Source: Lepidurus packardi
Taxonomy: Eukaryota; Arthropoda; Branchiopoda; Notostraca; Triopsidae
Direction of reading: 5' to 3'
DNA length: 64,000 bases
NCBI GenBank assembly: GCA_023053545.1
Contig: JAKZAN010000186.1
Coordinates: 1-64,000 of the forward strand
The position numbers were made by a program, and so were the translations under genes. This document shows, one piece after another, positions 34,010 through 44,800 of the stretch; within the stretch, counting starts at the first letter, position 1; every line of letters starts with the position of its first letter. Under the pieces are notes generated by a model. That model made no database searches. It was given only the letters and a program-made list of their open reading frames with translations, and had not been told where the DNA came from.

Positions 34010-35381
34010 ATGACAAGTCTCAAAGGCATCCACTGGGGCAAGGTCGAACTCGAATAGAAACTGCTCTCATTCGTTGTTGACGATCGCAATATTCAGAAGA
34101 ATCTCTTCAAAATACCCCTCAAAAAGATCAACAACTCTACTGTCAACAAAAACGACATCATCCTCGATATCAATACCGATGATGCCGCCAAAGACGATGA
34201 TATGCTTTCCTAAATTAGGTTCTACGCTGAACAGCCAAAAACCATAGCGGAAGCACCACAGGAAGGAAGTGCACCTGTCGAGGAAGGACTGCAGCAGCAA
34301 GATCGGAAACAGCTGCCTCAATCTGCAGCAATGAATTTCGCAGCAGCCTTGAATAACGAGATCATCGAGAAGGCCAAAATCGGGTAACTGGCAGGAGAGT
34401 CTATAGCTACTCTAAACGAGATCTCTCTGGTTGTGCCTAGGTACGATTGCACTTTATAAACTAATCCTCCCGCCCTCTAATAATCATTCATATTAAACCA
34501 TCATGTTACGCAGAGGCAAATACTCGATCGATTTCTACCAGAAAAATATGAGATTTCATGGAAGCACCTTCAACTACAATGTCGATTATAAAAACATCCA
34601 GAGAGGTTTCATGCTTCCCATGCCCAACGAACCCGCTACAGTCTTGGTCTTGCAACTCGCCAAACCCATTCATCAGGGCCAGACCGTCCACCCCTACATT
34701 GTCATACAGATCAAAAGGGAAATCGAGGACACAATTAAGACTAAGGTTAAGCCATAGTACATCAAGGAATCGCCTCATCTCGACAAGGTCAAACCTGAAA
34801 TCACAGGTGAGCTAGAGGATATATTAGCTGAATTGCTGAGGACAGTAGTGGGCGTTTAGACTCTGATCGTGCCAGGAGATAACTTCAAGTCGCATAACGG
34901 AGACCCATGCGTAAAATGCAGCAAAGGGACGCAGGGAGGGTGGCTGTACTTTTTAAAGAAGTCTTTGATCTTTGTGACTAAACCTGTGGTTTATTTCAAG
35001 ATCACAGATGTCACTAAGGTCGAGTTCCAGAGAATGAGCTCCCATAATAAGCTATTTGACCTAAAGATTTGGTTGAACAACAGCCAAACCATCTCTTTTG
35101 TCGGCATCGAGAGGGTGGATAGTGATAACATTTTGTAGTATTTCAAACAGAGGAATGTGAGTGTCGTGAAGGCCATCGACGAGACTGCGAAAGCGAGCAG
35201 ATTGATCGAGGCAGAAGACAGCGAGGATGATGAAAGTTTCGAGTCCGGCCAGGAGGATGACGACGATGAGAGCGAAGATGACGATTTCTCAGGAGAAGGT
35301 GAAGAGGAGGAGTAAAGCAAATAGAAAAAAGAAAAGAAAGAGAAGAGGGAGAAAGATGGAAAGAAGATGAAGAAAGAATGA
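34010..35381 (+). CDS. SSRP1/Pob3 FACT subunit, lacking the N-terminal PH domain
   Basis: Two exons (intron 34441-34513) give 432 residues. The first residues, KGIHWGKVELEEKLLSFVVD, match the GWNWG segment that begins at about residue 100 of human SSRP1. The middle domain follows (VVPRGKYSIDFYQKNMRFHG; RGFMLPMPNEPATVLVLQLA; IVPGDNFKSHNGDPCVKCS), then an acidic tail (EDDESFESGQEDDDDESEDD) and a Lys-rich end. There is no HMG box, as in yeast Pob3. FACT disassembles and rebuilds nucleosomes during transcription and replication. The N-terminal dimerisation domain that binds Spt16 is missing from this model, either a true loss or an exon I could not find. Confidence 0.92.
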
Positions 35382-35665
35382 TGAGCCGCGTCAAAAGGAG
35401 GAGATCTTATTGTTTTATGTGTCGGTGCGTTGAAATTGTGAAGACGTGTATTTTGTCTGTGTTTAGGCAAAGATACCGAAACCATCAAATATCTTGAAAG
35501 TATGGACTCGCGGAAAGAATAAAAGGGGCAAATGAATTCCTCATCCCAAATAAATAGTTCAAATATATCCAACATTTTCAGAATCGCCTCATCCTACTCT
35601 TCTCACCCATAAAATCAATCACCTATTTCTTCCTCCATCCCCATACTCCATCATACTCCAACTCT

Positions 35666-37885
35666 ATGATTTTCGAACCCAACAACACCTAACTAGATGC
35701 TACTAATTTGCTCCTTGATGAGTCATCCCCATTCACACCCCAAAAGCTAGCTGCCCTCTAAACCCATATCACTAATCTCTTCAGCAACGACCCTCAAAAA
35801 ATACTTGTCTCCAATCAAGTCCTCAGCCATCTCAAAAACACGAGTCATATTCTTTTTCTCAACATACAATAGATTCTTCAAAATTCGCAACTGCAGAGAA
35901 CCAGATTTTATGTGCTGGTGGTTTTCGAATAACGCCTGTCCAAGGTCTGGACATGCCTCAATCAGTAAGCTCGGAACAGAATTAAATAGTTTTTTGTGGA
36001 TGTATTCTCGCAAATGGGATCGGCTGTCCCTGCATCAAGCACGGATGAAGAGTCTAAAAGTGTCTCTAAAAAGGTGTTATCTATCCTTGCCAAACTATTC
36101 GAAATAGACTGGAGGAACTGGCCTTTCTTCCTAAAAATCTTACTTGAAAAAGCTAGGACGAATCAGATACTATGCATGAGCATATTATAACTACTCAAAA
36201 TGATAGCCCAGGATGTTCAGGACGCTATGACTACGAACTTCGCAGAGAATACTACAATATAGAGAGAACTTCTGAATTACATGCAGATGGAGGCAGGTGA
36301 AGTGCTTACTCTTTGCATTATGCTATTGTAGTCTTTCAGACAAAATAACAACTCGATCAAACCCAGTCTCATGGTTATTAGCCTGTAGTGTCTCTAATTG
36401 TATCTCAGTCTTGTTCATCCCAGTATCTCTCTCCCTCCTATTTCTGTATAGATGCTGACAACCATGTTCAATGACAACACCTATAGAGCTCTCGTAACTA
36501 ATGTCCTTTCTGTTCTTCTCGAAAGAACTAAATCAGTCGATCTATGCGAAAGAACTCTATAGACGATTAATTCTAAGATTTATAATTCGGCACTTAACCT
36601 TAATATTGAGAGGCAGAAATTAATACAGTAAAGGCCAGGGGATGTGGAAGCGTTTGACCTTCTTGTTAGGTCTTTATCACTCATTATAGCCAAAATCGTC
36701 GAAATTCTTACAAATACTATGACATGCAACAGCGGCGAAACTGGAAATACCCGAGCTACACTGGTTGCTATGGCCTATTCTTACGTGATGGGGCTAACTG
36801 AACTGTCCGACATTGGTGTCTGGAACAACTGTCTACCTGCCTGGGTGATCTATTTCCAGAAGGAGTTCACGCTCCTCAATCTGGCGCAACTCGCTCGAGC
36901 CATCCCCACAAAATGCACAGTCCTTATCGAATAGAATACAACCAATACTTCAACGAAGACACATGTGCAACAAATGGTCGATCTCCTCTCTGCCAATTTT
37001 CTCTCTGAAATGATCGATTCTATTTGGACTAACATTGAAAAACTCGTGCACGTTAAGTTCAATGACACACTTTTTAACAACCTTTGTAACTGTTACTGCC
37101 AGCTCAACACCCGCATTGCTTAGAAGTACTCCACCAACTATATCGTAATGGTCACAGATTTTCTCAAACTCCTTATGAACCTCTCCTAAAGCATTGAAAG
37201 CAAGCATAGACCCGTTGTAGTCCAACAAGTCTTGAGTGTCGTGAGTTTCTATCCAAAGTTACTGGAGTAAAATTAAGTTCTTAGAGTAGCAGTCGAGGAC
37301 AAATATCTCGAGAACTTCCCGGACAGCCTTACATCGCTGACCCGATTAGTCCGTAGTCTCCCTCTATCAGCGCGTATCCTAGCTAGAATGTAAGATCTAA
37401 CCCTTAAAAATCTGACTGAAATGAATAACCAATAAAATACTGTTCTGACTCTATGGAAAATTATCATGAACAGCCAGGTCATAGCTAGGGCCCAGATTTT
37501 ATCTGATTATTTAGAAAAGGCTTCTCTTTCTAAACATCACACTTTAAACTATTTGATAAGGGCTGTGGCTATCCTCGAAGTAACCAGTCCAGTGGATTCA
37601 TGTGAAAACCCTTTTTCGTGGCCTTTAGTGGTGGCTGTATCTGAGAGCAACACTCAGATGATGCATCAAATTTTTAGAGAAGGAGGAGAAAAGGCCCTGA
37701 GGACTGTAGAAAATCGTATTCTGGGGAAATTACATAGCTGGATTATAAAATTATGTCTAGTGTATGGAAAAGTAAGGCGAGGAAACAGACGGAACGAAAG
37801 CTGGTCGAGGACGATGCAAATGGTGAGCAGCATGTGCACGCATGAGTAATAATTACAGCTCAGACGAATGGACGCAGAAATGTGA
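35666..37885 (+). CDS. Exportin-1 (CRM1/XPO1)-like nuclear export receptor, short form
   Basis: A continuous 739-residue frame without introns. The N-terminal third aligns with XPO1 through SNQVLSHLKNTSHILFLNIE, QRTRFYVLVVFEERLSKVWT, IDWRNWPFFLKILLEKA and SILELLKMIAQDV, the latter two matching the EWP..WP.FI and LKLLSEEV segments. The remainder is HEAT-like and divergent. XPO1 is normally about 1,070 residues, so about a third of the solenoid is absent or replaced, and I could not find the Cys-containing cargo-groove region. XPO1 carries proteins with leucine-rich export signals out of the nucleus with Ran-GTP. It could be a second, divergent paralog, or its 3' exons were missed. Confidence 0.8.
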
Positions 37886-38343
37886 GCAAAAAGACGTAGA
37901 AATGATCCTGATTGTAGGATTGAGAGGGTATTAGTGCTTGTATTTCTGCAGGTTCTAGTGAGTATATCTTAGTTTGATATTTGGTTTAGTGTCTATGTTG
38001 ATCTTTAAAGTTTACGCTTGATTCTAATTTCAAACATCCAATAGCTAAGCATGTACTGATGCTACTTCTACATGCCTCTATTTGTCAGAATAGTAGCACT
38101 CACAAATTGCCAATCACATTCGTGCGACTTCTGAATCCACTTGCACCTCTTTGGTTTCTTTATTTGTAAAAGTGAGAAAAGGGAGGGAATTTTATCGCCG
38201 GATGTGCATTAATTTATTTTATATGTTTCCACTCCCCTATATTCATGTTGATCCAAAACTTGAATATCGAGATAAATACGCTCAGCGAAGAAGATGCAAC
38301 CACTAATCAGAAAAATACAAGACTTCATTTTTGCTAAGCTCAC
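37886..38343. other. Convergent intergenic spacer
   Basis: 458 nt between the exportin-like 3' end and the ANP32 3' end. AT-rich. Nothing supported. Confidence 0.6.
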
Positions 38344-39182
38344 TCACTTCTTTTGTTTCTTTGTGGTCTTCGGGGCTGGTTCCTCAGATTCTTCATCTTC
38401 CAAATCTTCCAAATCTTCTTCCTCATCGTCATCGTCTTCCTAGTAGTCGTCATCTTCTTCGGATTCATCGTCGTCCTCGCCCTCCTCATCATCATCTTCT
38501 TCATCGTCCTCATTGTTGCGATTACGGTTCTTGGCAATTCGAGCGTCATCTCCATCTTCGTCATCTTCGTCATCCTCATCGTCATCGCCTTCCTCATCTG
38601 ACGCCTCGGCGTTGCTTTCAACAGTGACAGGGTTTCCGTTGATGTCTTCGTAATCCACATGATCGAGCACGTCTCCCATCCTATATCAACAAAACTCAGA
38701 GTATTAATAAAATAGTTAAATTACAGTTGGAAGACTTCTTGGCGGTAGTTCTAGATGCTCGCGACGGGGCAACCGTCTAGTTCTAACTCCAGCAGGGTTT
38801 CTTTGTATTTGGTTAGGGGAGTTAGTTCGCGTACGGTCGCAATCTCGTTTTGAGCCAAGCTGATGAGTTCAATCCTTTCGAAGTTAGGGAGTTTATTGAG
38901 TTCCTTTCCATTGAGCCTGGGATGGTGTTAGAGAGGTGTTGTAAATGAGTGAGGGAGTTACTTGTTGCCGGATAGGTCGAGTTCAACGAGATTTCTGAGA
39001 GGAGGGAAGTTGTCGAGGGAGGTGAGTCCGCAGTTGACGAATGTGATCTTGAGGATATTGGTGAAGCGGTTGAGTTCGTTTCGTAGTTCAGGAGTAATGG
39101 TGGGGATGAGTATTTCATCGAGAGTAACTTCTTCATCGGCGTAGTTCTTCTTTTCTCGGATCCATTTGTTAATATCAGCCAT
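38344..39182 (-). CDS. ANP32/LANP-like acidic leucine-rich nuclear phosphoprotein
   Basis: Three exons (introns 38917-38961 and 38681-38724) give 249 residues. The N-terminal LRR domain (ITFVNCGLTSLDNFPPL; LVELDLSGNKLNGKELNKLP) ends with the ANP32 cap motif GCPVASIENYRQEVFQL, where the Glu is a TAG codon. The second half is almost entirely Asp/Glu (EEGDDDEDDEDDEDGDD and similar) and ends in a basic tail (TTKKQKK) that could serve as a nuclear localisation signal. ANP32 proteins are histone chaperones and inhibitors of histone acetylation. The runs of Asp/Glu codons are the GAC/GAT/GAG repeats that give misleading Arg/Met-rich ORFs in other frames. Confidence 0.93.
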
Positions 39183-39696
39183 GGTGAGGTGGAGAGGTAG
39201 GGGTAGAGGTTTTGATATTTGAATAATAATATATTTGTCGGGGTTATAATGGATTTATTGAAGTATCGTATAGTAGACTGATTTCTTAACCATATTTCAT
39301 GGCACCAAGTCGCATCAGCGTTCCTTGCCTGCTTCCTGCCTTTTTCATTTCAGCATGTATAGAATACAGTACAGGACTTGCATACATCCACCAACAGAGA
39401 CTGTGTTTAATCACTGCCACAATTAGAAAACACTCTGATCTCCAGTTGAGTCCCACGATTTTGCGTTCTTGGTCGCTGAATCCTTTGTTTGTCCTGTAGG
39501 CAATCCTTAATTACTGCTATTCGCAGTACTAATATATCCTCTTAATGCTGGCACCAATCACATTTACGTCTTTAAAGCATCAGAAAAACTAATACAAACA
39601 AAATACAAAATATTACCCTCTTCTTCTTTAAAAAATATTTAGGACTAACACCATCTCTTGACTTATCCACCAACCTCCCCAGCCCTAAATAATAAC
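39183..39696. other. Divergent promoter region
   Basis: 514 nt between the divergent ANP32 and dienoyl-CoA isomerase genes. The right half is AT-rich with pyrimidine tracts. No gene seen. Confidence 0.6.
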
Positions 39697-40574
39697 ATGA
39701 TTGATATCATCAACACCCACTACTCTACTCTGGCCATCTCATCCCCCCGCTCTCACGTACTCCAAGTCACCCTAAGCAGACCCTCCAAACTCAATGCCAT
39801 GAATCCAGCCTTCTTCCAAGAACTAGGTGACTGCTTCACTAAGATCAATCAAAGTCCTGACGTTCGAGTCGTCCTCCTCACTGCAGCAGGTAAACATTTC
39901 TGCGCAGGGCTTGATCTTATCGAATATGGACCCCTGTTTAGCCAAGACACTACTAATTCCGGTACCCTCTCTGTCTGATCATATTCTGTTCTGTAGATAC
40001 TGCGAGGCTCGCGATCACCCTATACTAGAAGATCCGCTAAATGCAGGATCGCTTCATTTCTGTCTTGGACTGTCGTGTACCGGTATTAGCCGGGGCACAC
40101 GGCAGTGTTATTGGCGGTGCTATTGACCTGCTATCGATGTGTGATATGCGTTTCGCGACTGCTGATTCTAGATTCTCTATTAAATAAGTTGATATCGGGA
40201 TGGCTGCAGACCTCGGTACCTTACAGTTTATGCCAAAACTCACAGGTAACGCCTCCCTGTTCAGGTAGTTTGCATACACTGGACGCGTCTTCAACGGCTT
40301 AGAAGCTAAAGAGACTGGATTCCTATCACGAACCTTCTCATCAAAAGAAGAAATGGATAAGGGTATGTTGGAACTGGCTGGGAGCATTGCTGAGAAAAGT
40401 CCGGTAGCGATATGGACGATAAAACAAGTATTGAACAGAGAGCTGAAGAGGCAGTCGCTGGAAGGGTTGGAGTACATGGCGCGAGTGAACGCAGCAATGT
40501 TGCAGACGAGGGATATGGGGGATGCTATCGGAGCCTTCATGGAGAAAAAAAAGGCTATATTTGCAAAATTGTGA
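39697..40574 (+). CDS. Delta3,5-delta2,4-dienoyl-CoA isomerase (ECH1-like), peroxisomal
   Basis: Two exons (35-nt intron 39962-39996) give 280 residues of the enoyl-CoA hydratase/isomerase fold. SRPSKLNAMNPAFFQELGDC and GKHFCAGLDL form the CoA-binding and oxyanion-hole region, and AGAHGSVIGGAIDLLSMCDM the second oxyanion strand. SIK[TAA]VDIGMAADLGTLQ matches the ECH1 motif KEVDVGLAADVGTLQ, so the TAA is the conserved Glu and the catalytic Asp after AA is present. LFR[TAG]FAYTGR again puts TAG on a conserved Glu. The last three residues, AKL, are a plausible type 1 peroxisomal targeting signal (ECH1 of animals ends SKL). The enzyme feeds odd-position double bonds into beta-oxidation. Confidence 0.95.
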
Positions 40575-40916
40575 GTGATGTGGATATTGAGGAAGTGCGT
40601 GAGTGATAAGTATGAAGATAGTGCTGGGAGTAGTTATTTGTTTTAGGCATATAGTATTGGATGCCGACAGGACTGCTGAGCCAAAACAAATATGGATTGA
40701 TGGCAGGTCTGTCTGAGAGAATAATGGGGTAAAGGTATGCAGCCACAGATACACAACTAATGTGTTTTTGCAGATTTCCGCCAAAACAGAACATCTGGCA
40801 ACCATACAAACATCACATTCATATTAGTATTTCTATTCTCCAATCATCCTAGTTCTTGTCTTAGTGCTTCAATTTCTAAAGACTCCTTCCTCAATCCTTA
40901 GTCCATTATTCTATTC

Positions 40917-41677
40917 ATGACCTCTAACTTTCCTTATCTTACTCCTTCTGACCATGCTTCAGTACTCATTCCACATTTACATCCCGACCACCTTCACCAT
41001 GCCTATGTTTTCGAATACTATTGGGTTCCTTTTTGGCTTGGTTAGGTTTTGCTTGTGTGTGTACGGCATTGGTTTGCACATCACGAATATATCTATAGTG
41101 CCATTGACTCGAAAATTCTTATGCATCTTCGGAGGGCTCTATGAATCGGGCAGATGCTATTGGAGTTACGAAGATAAGACTACATTTCGTGATAGCTCAT
41201 GGGCGTATAGGTCTGGTTTTGACGCTATGCAGAGGATATGGACAATTGTTGGGTTTCTATTTAGAATGGAGAGATGTTGAGGGATTTGTGATCGTAGGTA
41301 TTTATTTGTGCAAAGGACAGGGCCGAGAGAGATGTTTCTGTTTGTCCGTGAAAATGTTTTGAAGTTATGCTTCTAGATTTTAACATGGACTAGTGTCTGG
41401 GCTTTCTGATTTGAATAGAAGTAGACAGAAGAGTCGACTGTATATAAACATCTGTAAGAACATTCCTAATTGTTATCCAGCGGCGTATTTCAGTCCTCAT
41501 TCAAAGCAAAAGGATGAATTCGAGTAAATAGCTCAAGATATGGAATATTTCAGACTAAAAAAGGAGGAGCAAAGGATTTAAGTGGTCGGGAGGACTGCCG
41601 GTCACAATTTAATGATATAGCTGTAATCAAAGGAAGAATTCATTAATGGAAGCGGTATTTATTTTGTCAGCAAGTGA
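40917..41677 (+). CDS. Multi-exon protein of unknown function (structure partly resolved)
   Basis: The first exon starts at ATG 40917 (MTSNFPYLTPSDHASVLIPH; HAYVFEYYWVPFW). An intron at about 41041-41098 joins it to a second segment (FGGLYESGRCYWSYEDKTTF; FDAMQRIWTIVGFLF). The last exon, about 41390-41677, is unmistakably coding (NIPNCYPAAYFSPHSKQKDE; IAQDMEYFRLKKEEQRIEVV) and ends at TGA 41675-41677. The junction between the second and last exon, somewhere in 41270-41390, could not be chosen. The Tyr/Trp-rich middle and the charged C-terminus match no family I know. Treat the overall span as supported and the internal boundaries as provisional. Confidence 0.45.
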
Positions 41678-42594
41678 AGAGAGATGAGCATGCATTAGCG
41701 AACAAGTCCCGAACCTGATCGATAGAACAACTGTGGTTGATTTTAGATTTGTATTTATGAGGGCAACGAGCCATTTGATAAGGATGCGTGTGCCTACAGG
41801 ATTTGGTAATAGGGGAATAGAATCTGACGGTAGATAGGAAGAGTAAAGCAAAGTATTTGAGAGTATCTCGGGTATAATGATATTATAGTGATGGAAATAA
41901 GAATGAGCACAACAATCATATTGTGATATAATTGCGCACCAAAGAGTAGCTATTGACGTGCTTACCCTAGTCATTTGAAATTAGGACTATTTAGATTAAT
42001 GACCTAATGCCGACAGCGATGACGATGCCCCAGATTAGATAATAAGCAGGCGCCCGCTATTTGATAGTGATGACAACAATATACGTTGCCATTCAGCAGA
42101 ATACCCTCGAACTAGGGGTGCCTCCATTCTGCAGCTCCCTTCTGGCCTAAAATTAATAGATTGTTTCTTTGCTTGTTTAAATACTTGCTTTTTCTTCATT
42201 TGATAGGAAAGTCCAGGGACAATCCATATCTTTGGGAAGCCATGGCCGTAACCCATATCTAGACTAGATGTGGGATGAATTTGTCTGCGCACGATTTACG
42301 CTGATTGATACTGAAGATCCCTGTTCCTGACTTTTATTTGAGATGAATGTAATGGCGCTGCACCCTTAGATTAGCATAATGGAAGTGCACATACATCTGC
42401 TGGGGCACACCAATCGATGAATAAGCAAAAAATCTCGTTTCGACTTTTATTTTTCAAATATCCATAAAAACATAACATAAAATAAAATCCATACACTCCA
42501 CTCCCTCCTTATTAAAACACTCTACCACACCTCCTCAATTATTATTACTATACTGCTAAAACATAACCTCTTCTCCTTCTCTACCCTCCACAAC
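41678..42594. other. Unresolved 0.9-kb spacer
   Basis: A minus frame is open from about 42450 to 41629, but its text is not clearly protein-like and it overlaps the last exon of the gene to the left. The part at 42000-42440 is less AT-rich than most spacers and contains several short hairpins (for example 42102-42120, ACCCT pairing with GGGGT), so an RNA gene is conceivable. No known RNA class could be matched. Confidence 0.45.
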
Positions 42595-43651
42595 ATGATC
42601 ACCCAGACCAACCTACCCACGCCACTCCCTGCCAAGCCCAGGCAATCCCCTTCCGAGGATATCTTCCGAGCAATCTCCCTCGTCCTCGGTATCGTCCTTA
42701 GCTTCTGCGTGGGACGTATATTCGAGTTTCGCGAGCACTGCCAGTAGCGCGGCCTTTACGTGTTCGCCTCGTCCTCGCTGTGGCTCTGCATCCTGAGCTT
42801 CTTCGGCATCTGGGTAAACTGACAATCTTATCGCTTCATAACCCACTCAGATCATCAAATATACATACTTCCACTTCTGTGCTGCCAAAGTAGAACGCAT
42901 GGTACATCCAAAATACGAAGGTATAGGCCGATAAATCAAAGCACGCTCCGTCCTCAAACTCAGTTTCGACGTCTGTTTCTACTCCACGACCACCGTACTG
43001 GCCTATGCTTTCTTCCGCCGTGAGCCTTGGTTCCCTTCCGTCATCGGTGGCGAGGGCTCCTGCTCCAATATCTACCAACATTATCCGGACTGGCCCCTGC
43101 AGAAGCGTTCAGAACTGGAGCTTTTCACGATGATTCAGCTAGGAGTCCATTCCTTCTCAGTCTTTTAACTCCTCACACTTAAACGCAAAACCGAAAGAAA
43201 ATTCTATGAATTTCTCCTTCATCATTTCGTGGCAGCCAGTCTCATACTGTGCTCTATGGCCTGCAATTAAATTACTGCTGGCTCCATGGTCCTCGTCGTT
43301 CATGACTTTAGCGATATCTTCCTTGCCTTCTGTAGGGCCTACGTCGAGACAAGGTTGCCTCAAAAGCTATATGTGTTCATACCCATGGTGGGGGCTCTAA
43401 TATGTGCATGGGTGTATATGCGGCTGATTGTATTCCCTTGCTGCCTTTTGTCGAACGTGTACGCTAACCGACCAGTGCCGGGGTCGAGCGAGTGGATCGT
43501 GTATTACCCGTACATGTATCTGCTGGTGATGGCTTCCGTGCTTCTGTGCATGCATTTGTATTGGACTTACTACATAATCAAGTCTTTGATGAAGTCGATC
43601 TAGACGAAGTAAAACATCAACGAGCACGACAAGATCACGAAGGAGACTTGA
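42595..43651 (+). CDS. Ceramide synthase (LAG1/TLC domain)
   Basis: Two exons (37-nt intron 42814-42850) give 339 residues with about six membrane segments. The TLC/Lag1 core is clear: KTERKFYEFLLHHFVAASLI with the paired catalytic His, CNEITAGSMVLVVHDFSDIF with the second His and Asp pair, then YVETRLPQKLYVFIPMVGAL and a last TM (LLVMASVLLCMHLYWTYYII) followed by a charged ER-lumen or cytosolic tail. Enzymes of this family N-acylate sphingoid bases with acyl-CoA in the ER. The Glu after CN in the Lag motif is a TAA codon. The N-terminal TM is followed by MVHPKYEGIGR, a typical approach to the domain. Confidence 0.93.
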
Positions 43652-44040
43652 TTGCGACAAATATATATTTCAGTGCTGAATAGTTTACTCTCATGCATTC
43701 GAACAACATTGTTGAACCACCCTCGCGAGAAGGATATTTCCCTATTCGTCGATGCACAGCAAGGTGTTCTTCGGCACATCCTTGAGAATGTAACAGAAGA
43801 GTCCGTTGCCCAAAATAACATAATGAGCACCAACAAACAATCAATAGTTCCAAAATATTCAGCACAACTTCTTATCTAAAATTCGATAGTCTTTGTGATG
43901 TATAATCTGCATATTAAGCATCAGACAGGGTTACCCATTCTGAGGTACCAAAGTAGTTATTGTCATTGTTTTATTACGCCTTATTTGATTATGTTGTTGG
44001 TGTCGGACAAAGATTTGGTCCGATTCATACATATGCATCG
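43652..44040. other. Spacer with ambiguous open frames
   Basis: Frames are open on both strands (plus: DISLFVDAQQGVLRHILENV; minus: LGNGLFCYILKDVPKNTLLC), but neither has a start codon with a consistent exon structure. No call made. Confidence 0.45.
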
Positions 44041-44454
44041 TCAACGACGACCCTCAAAATAGTTTGTTGGCAGACTCCGAACAAGTTACTCTATGCTGCT
44101 CGCATTCAAGTCCCTTGCTTCCTTCAGATTTCTTCCCCAACTTCGCAACTTCGATATCCTTAGTGCCTTTTAACCATCATTAAAATTCATGCTTCTTGAC
44201 GAACCTATATCTTTTTAGACTTTGGGAATCATAGTCTTTTGTATCTGAGCAGTTGTGTTCGTATTCATTTTTCTGTTCGTTGGAAAATCCTGAAGGATAC
44301 CCTGAGCTTTCATCTCTTCCTATTAACGATGCACATGAATGCCATAGAAAATAGCACCAAAAATGGTTCCAGGGAGTCGGAGTCCAAAGGGTGCCCCTAA
44401 GAAATGACCAATCATCGCTGCAGAAATAGTGCGGAGGAGACGGCGAGGAAGCAT
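44041..44454 (-). CDS. Small glycine-rich membrane protein, unknown
   Basis: A 137-residue frame, ATG 44454 to TGA 44041-44043, without introns. After a short basic start (MLPRRLLRTISAAM) comes one Gly-rich hydrophobic segment (FLGAPFGLRLPGTIFGAIFY), suggestive of a glycine-zipper membrane helix. The rest is basic and polar (ILQDFPTNRKMNTNTTAQIQ; SKLRSWGRNLKEARDLNASS). The N-terminus could be a mitochondrial presequence. It is encoded on the same strand as importin alpha, 346 nt downstream of it. No family recognised. Confidence 0.6.
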
Positions 44455-44800
44455 GACATGTTTGAGTTATGGATGCTATTTTTCGAAGTAGATAGAGGTC
44501 TTATCAACTCTGTGTAGAAGGGGGTAATCAAGGAACTAGAGCACTTTGAGCATGGAAGATTAAGTCTTTTGTTTTTTATATTTCTTCTGGTAGGCAGAAG
44601 GAGGCCTGAGAATTTGCTTGATAGTCTTATATTATTTTCATTATTTAAAGAGTATCATCGACTCAAGATATGATTTTATATACAGGGCTTCCTCCTTGCT
44701 ATCGATACACGGTAGCCGATCACTAAATGCCACATTCTCTACGCTGCCCGAGGAGGAGGAGGCTCCATGATTCATGATACTCCGACATCTGCATCTCCAT
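44455..44800. other. Intergenic spacer
   Basis: 346 nt between importin alpha and the small glycine-rich gene, both minus strand. Nothing seen. Confidence 0.6.

Noticed and set aside
38344-38680. Arg/Met-rich and Phe/Ile-rich ORFs over the ANP32 acidic tail
   Set aside because: They are other-frame products of GAC/GAT/GAG codon runs and have no independent support.
42203-42222. GGAAAGTCC box resembling the conserved region I of RNase P RNA
   Set aside because: No other conserved RNase P or MRP blocks could be found in the surrounding sequence.
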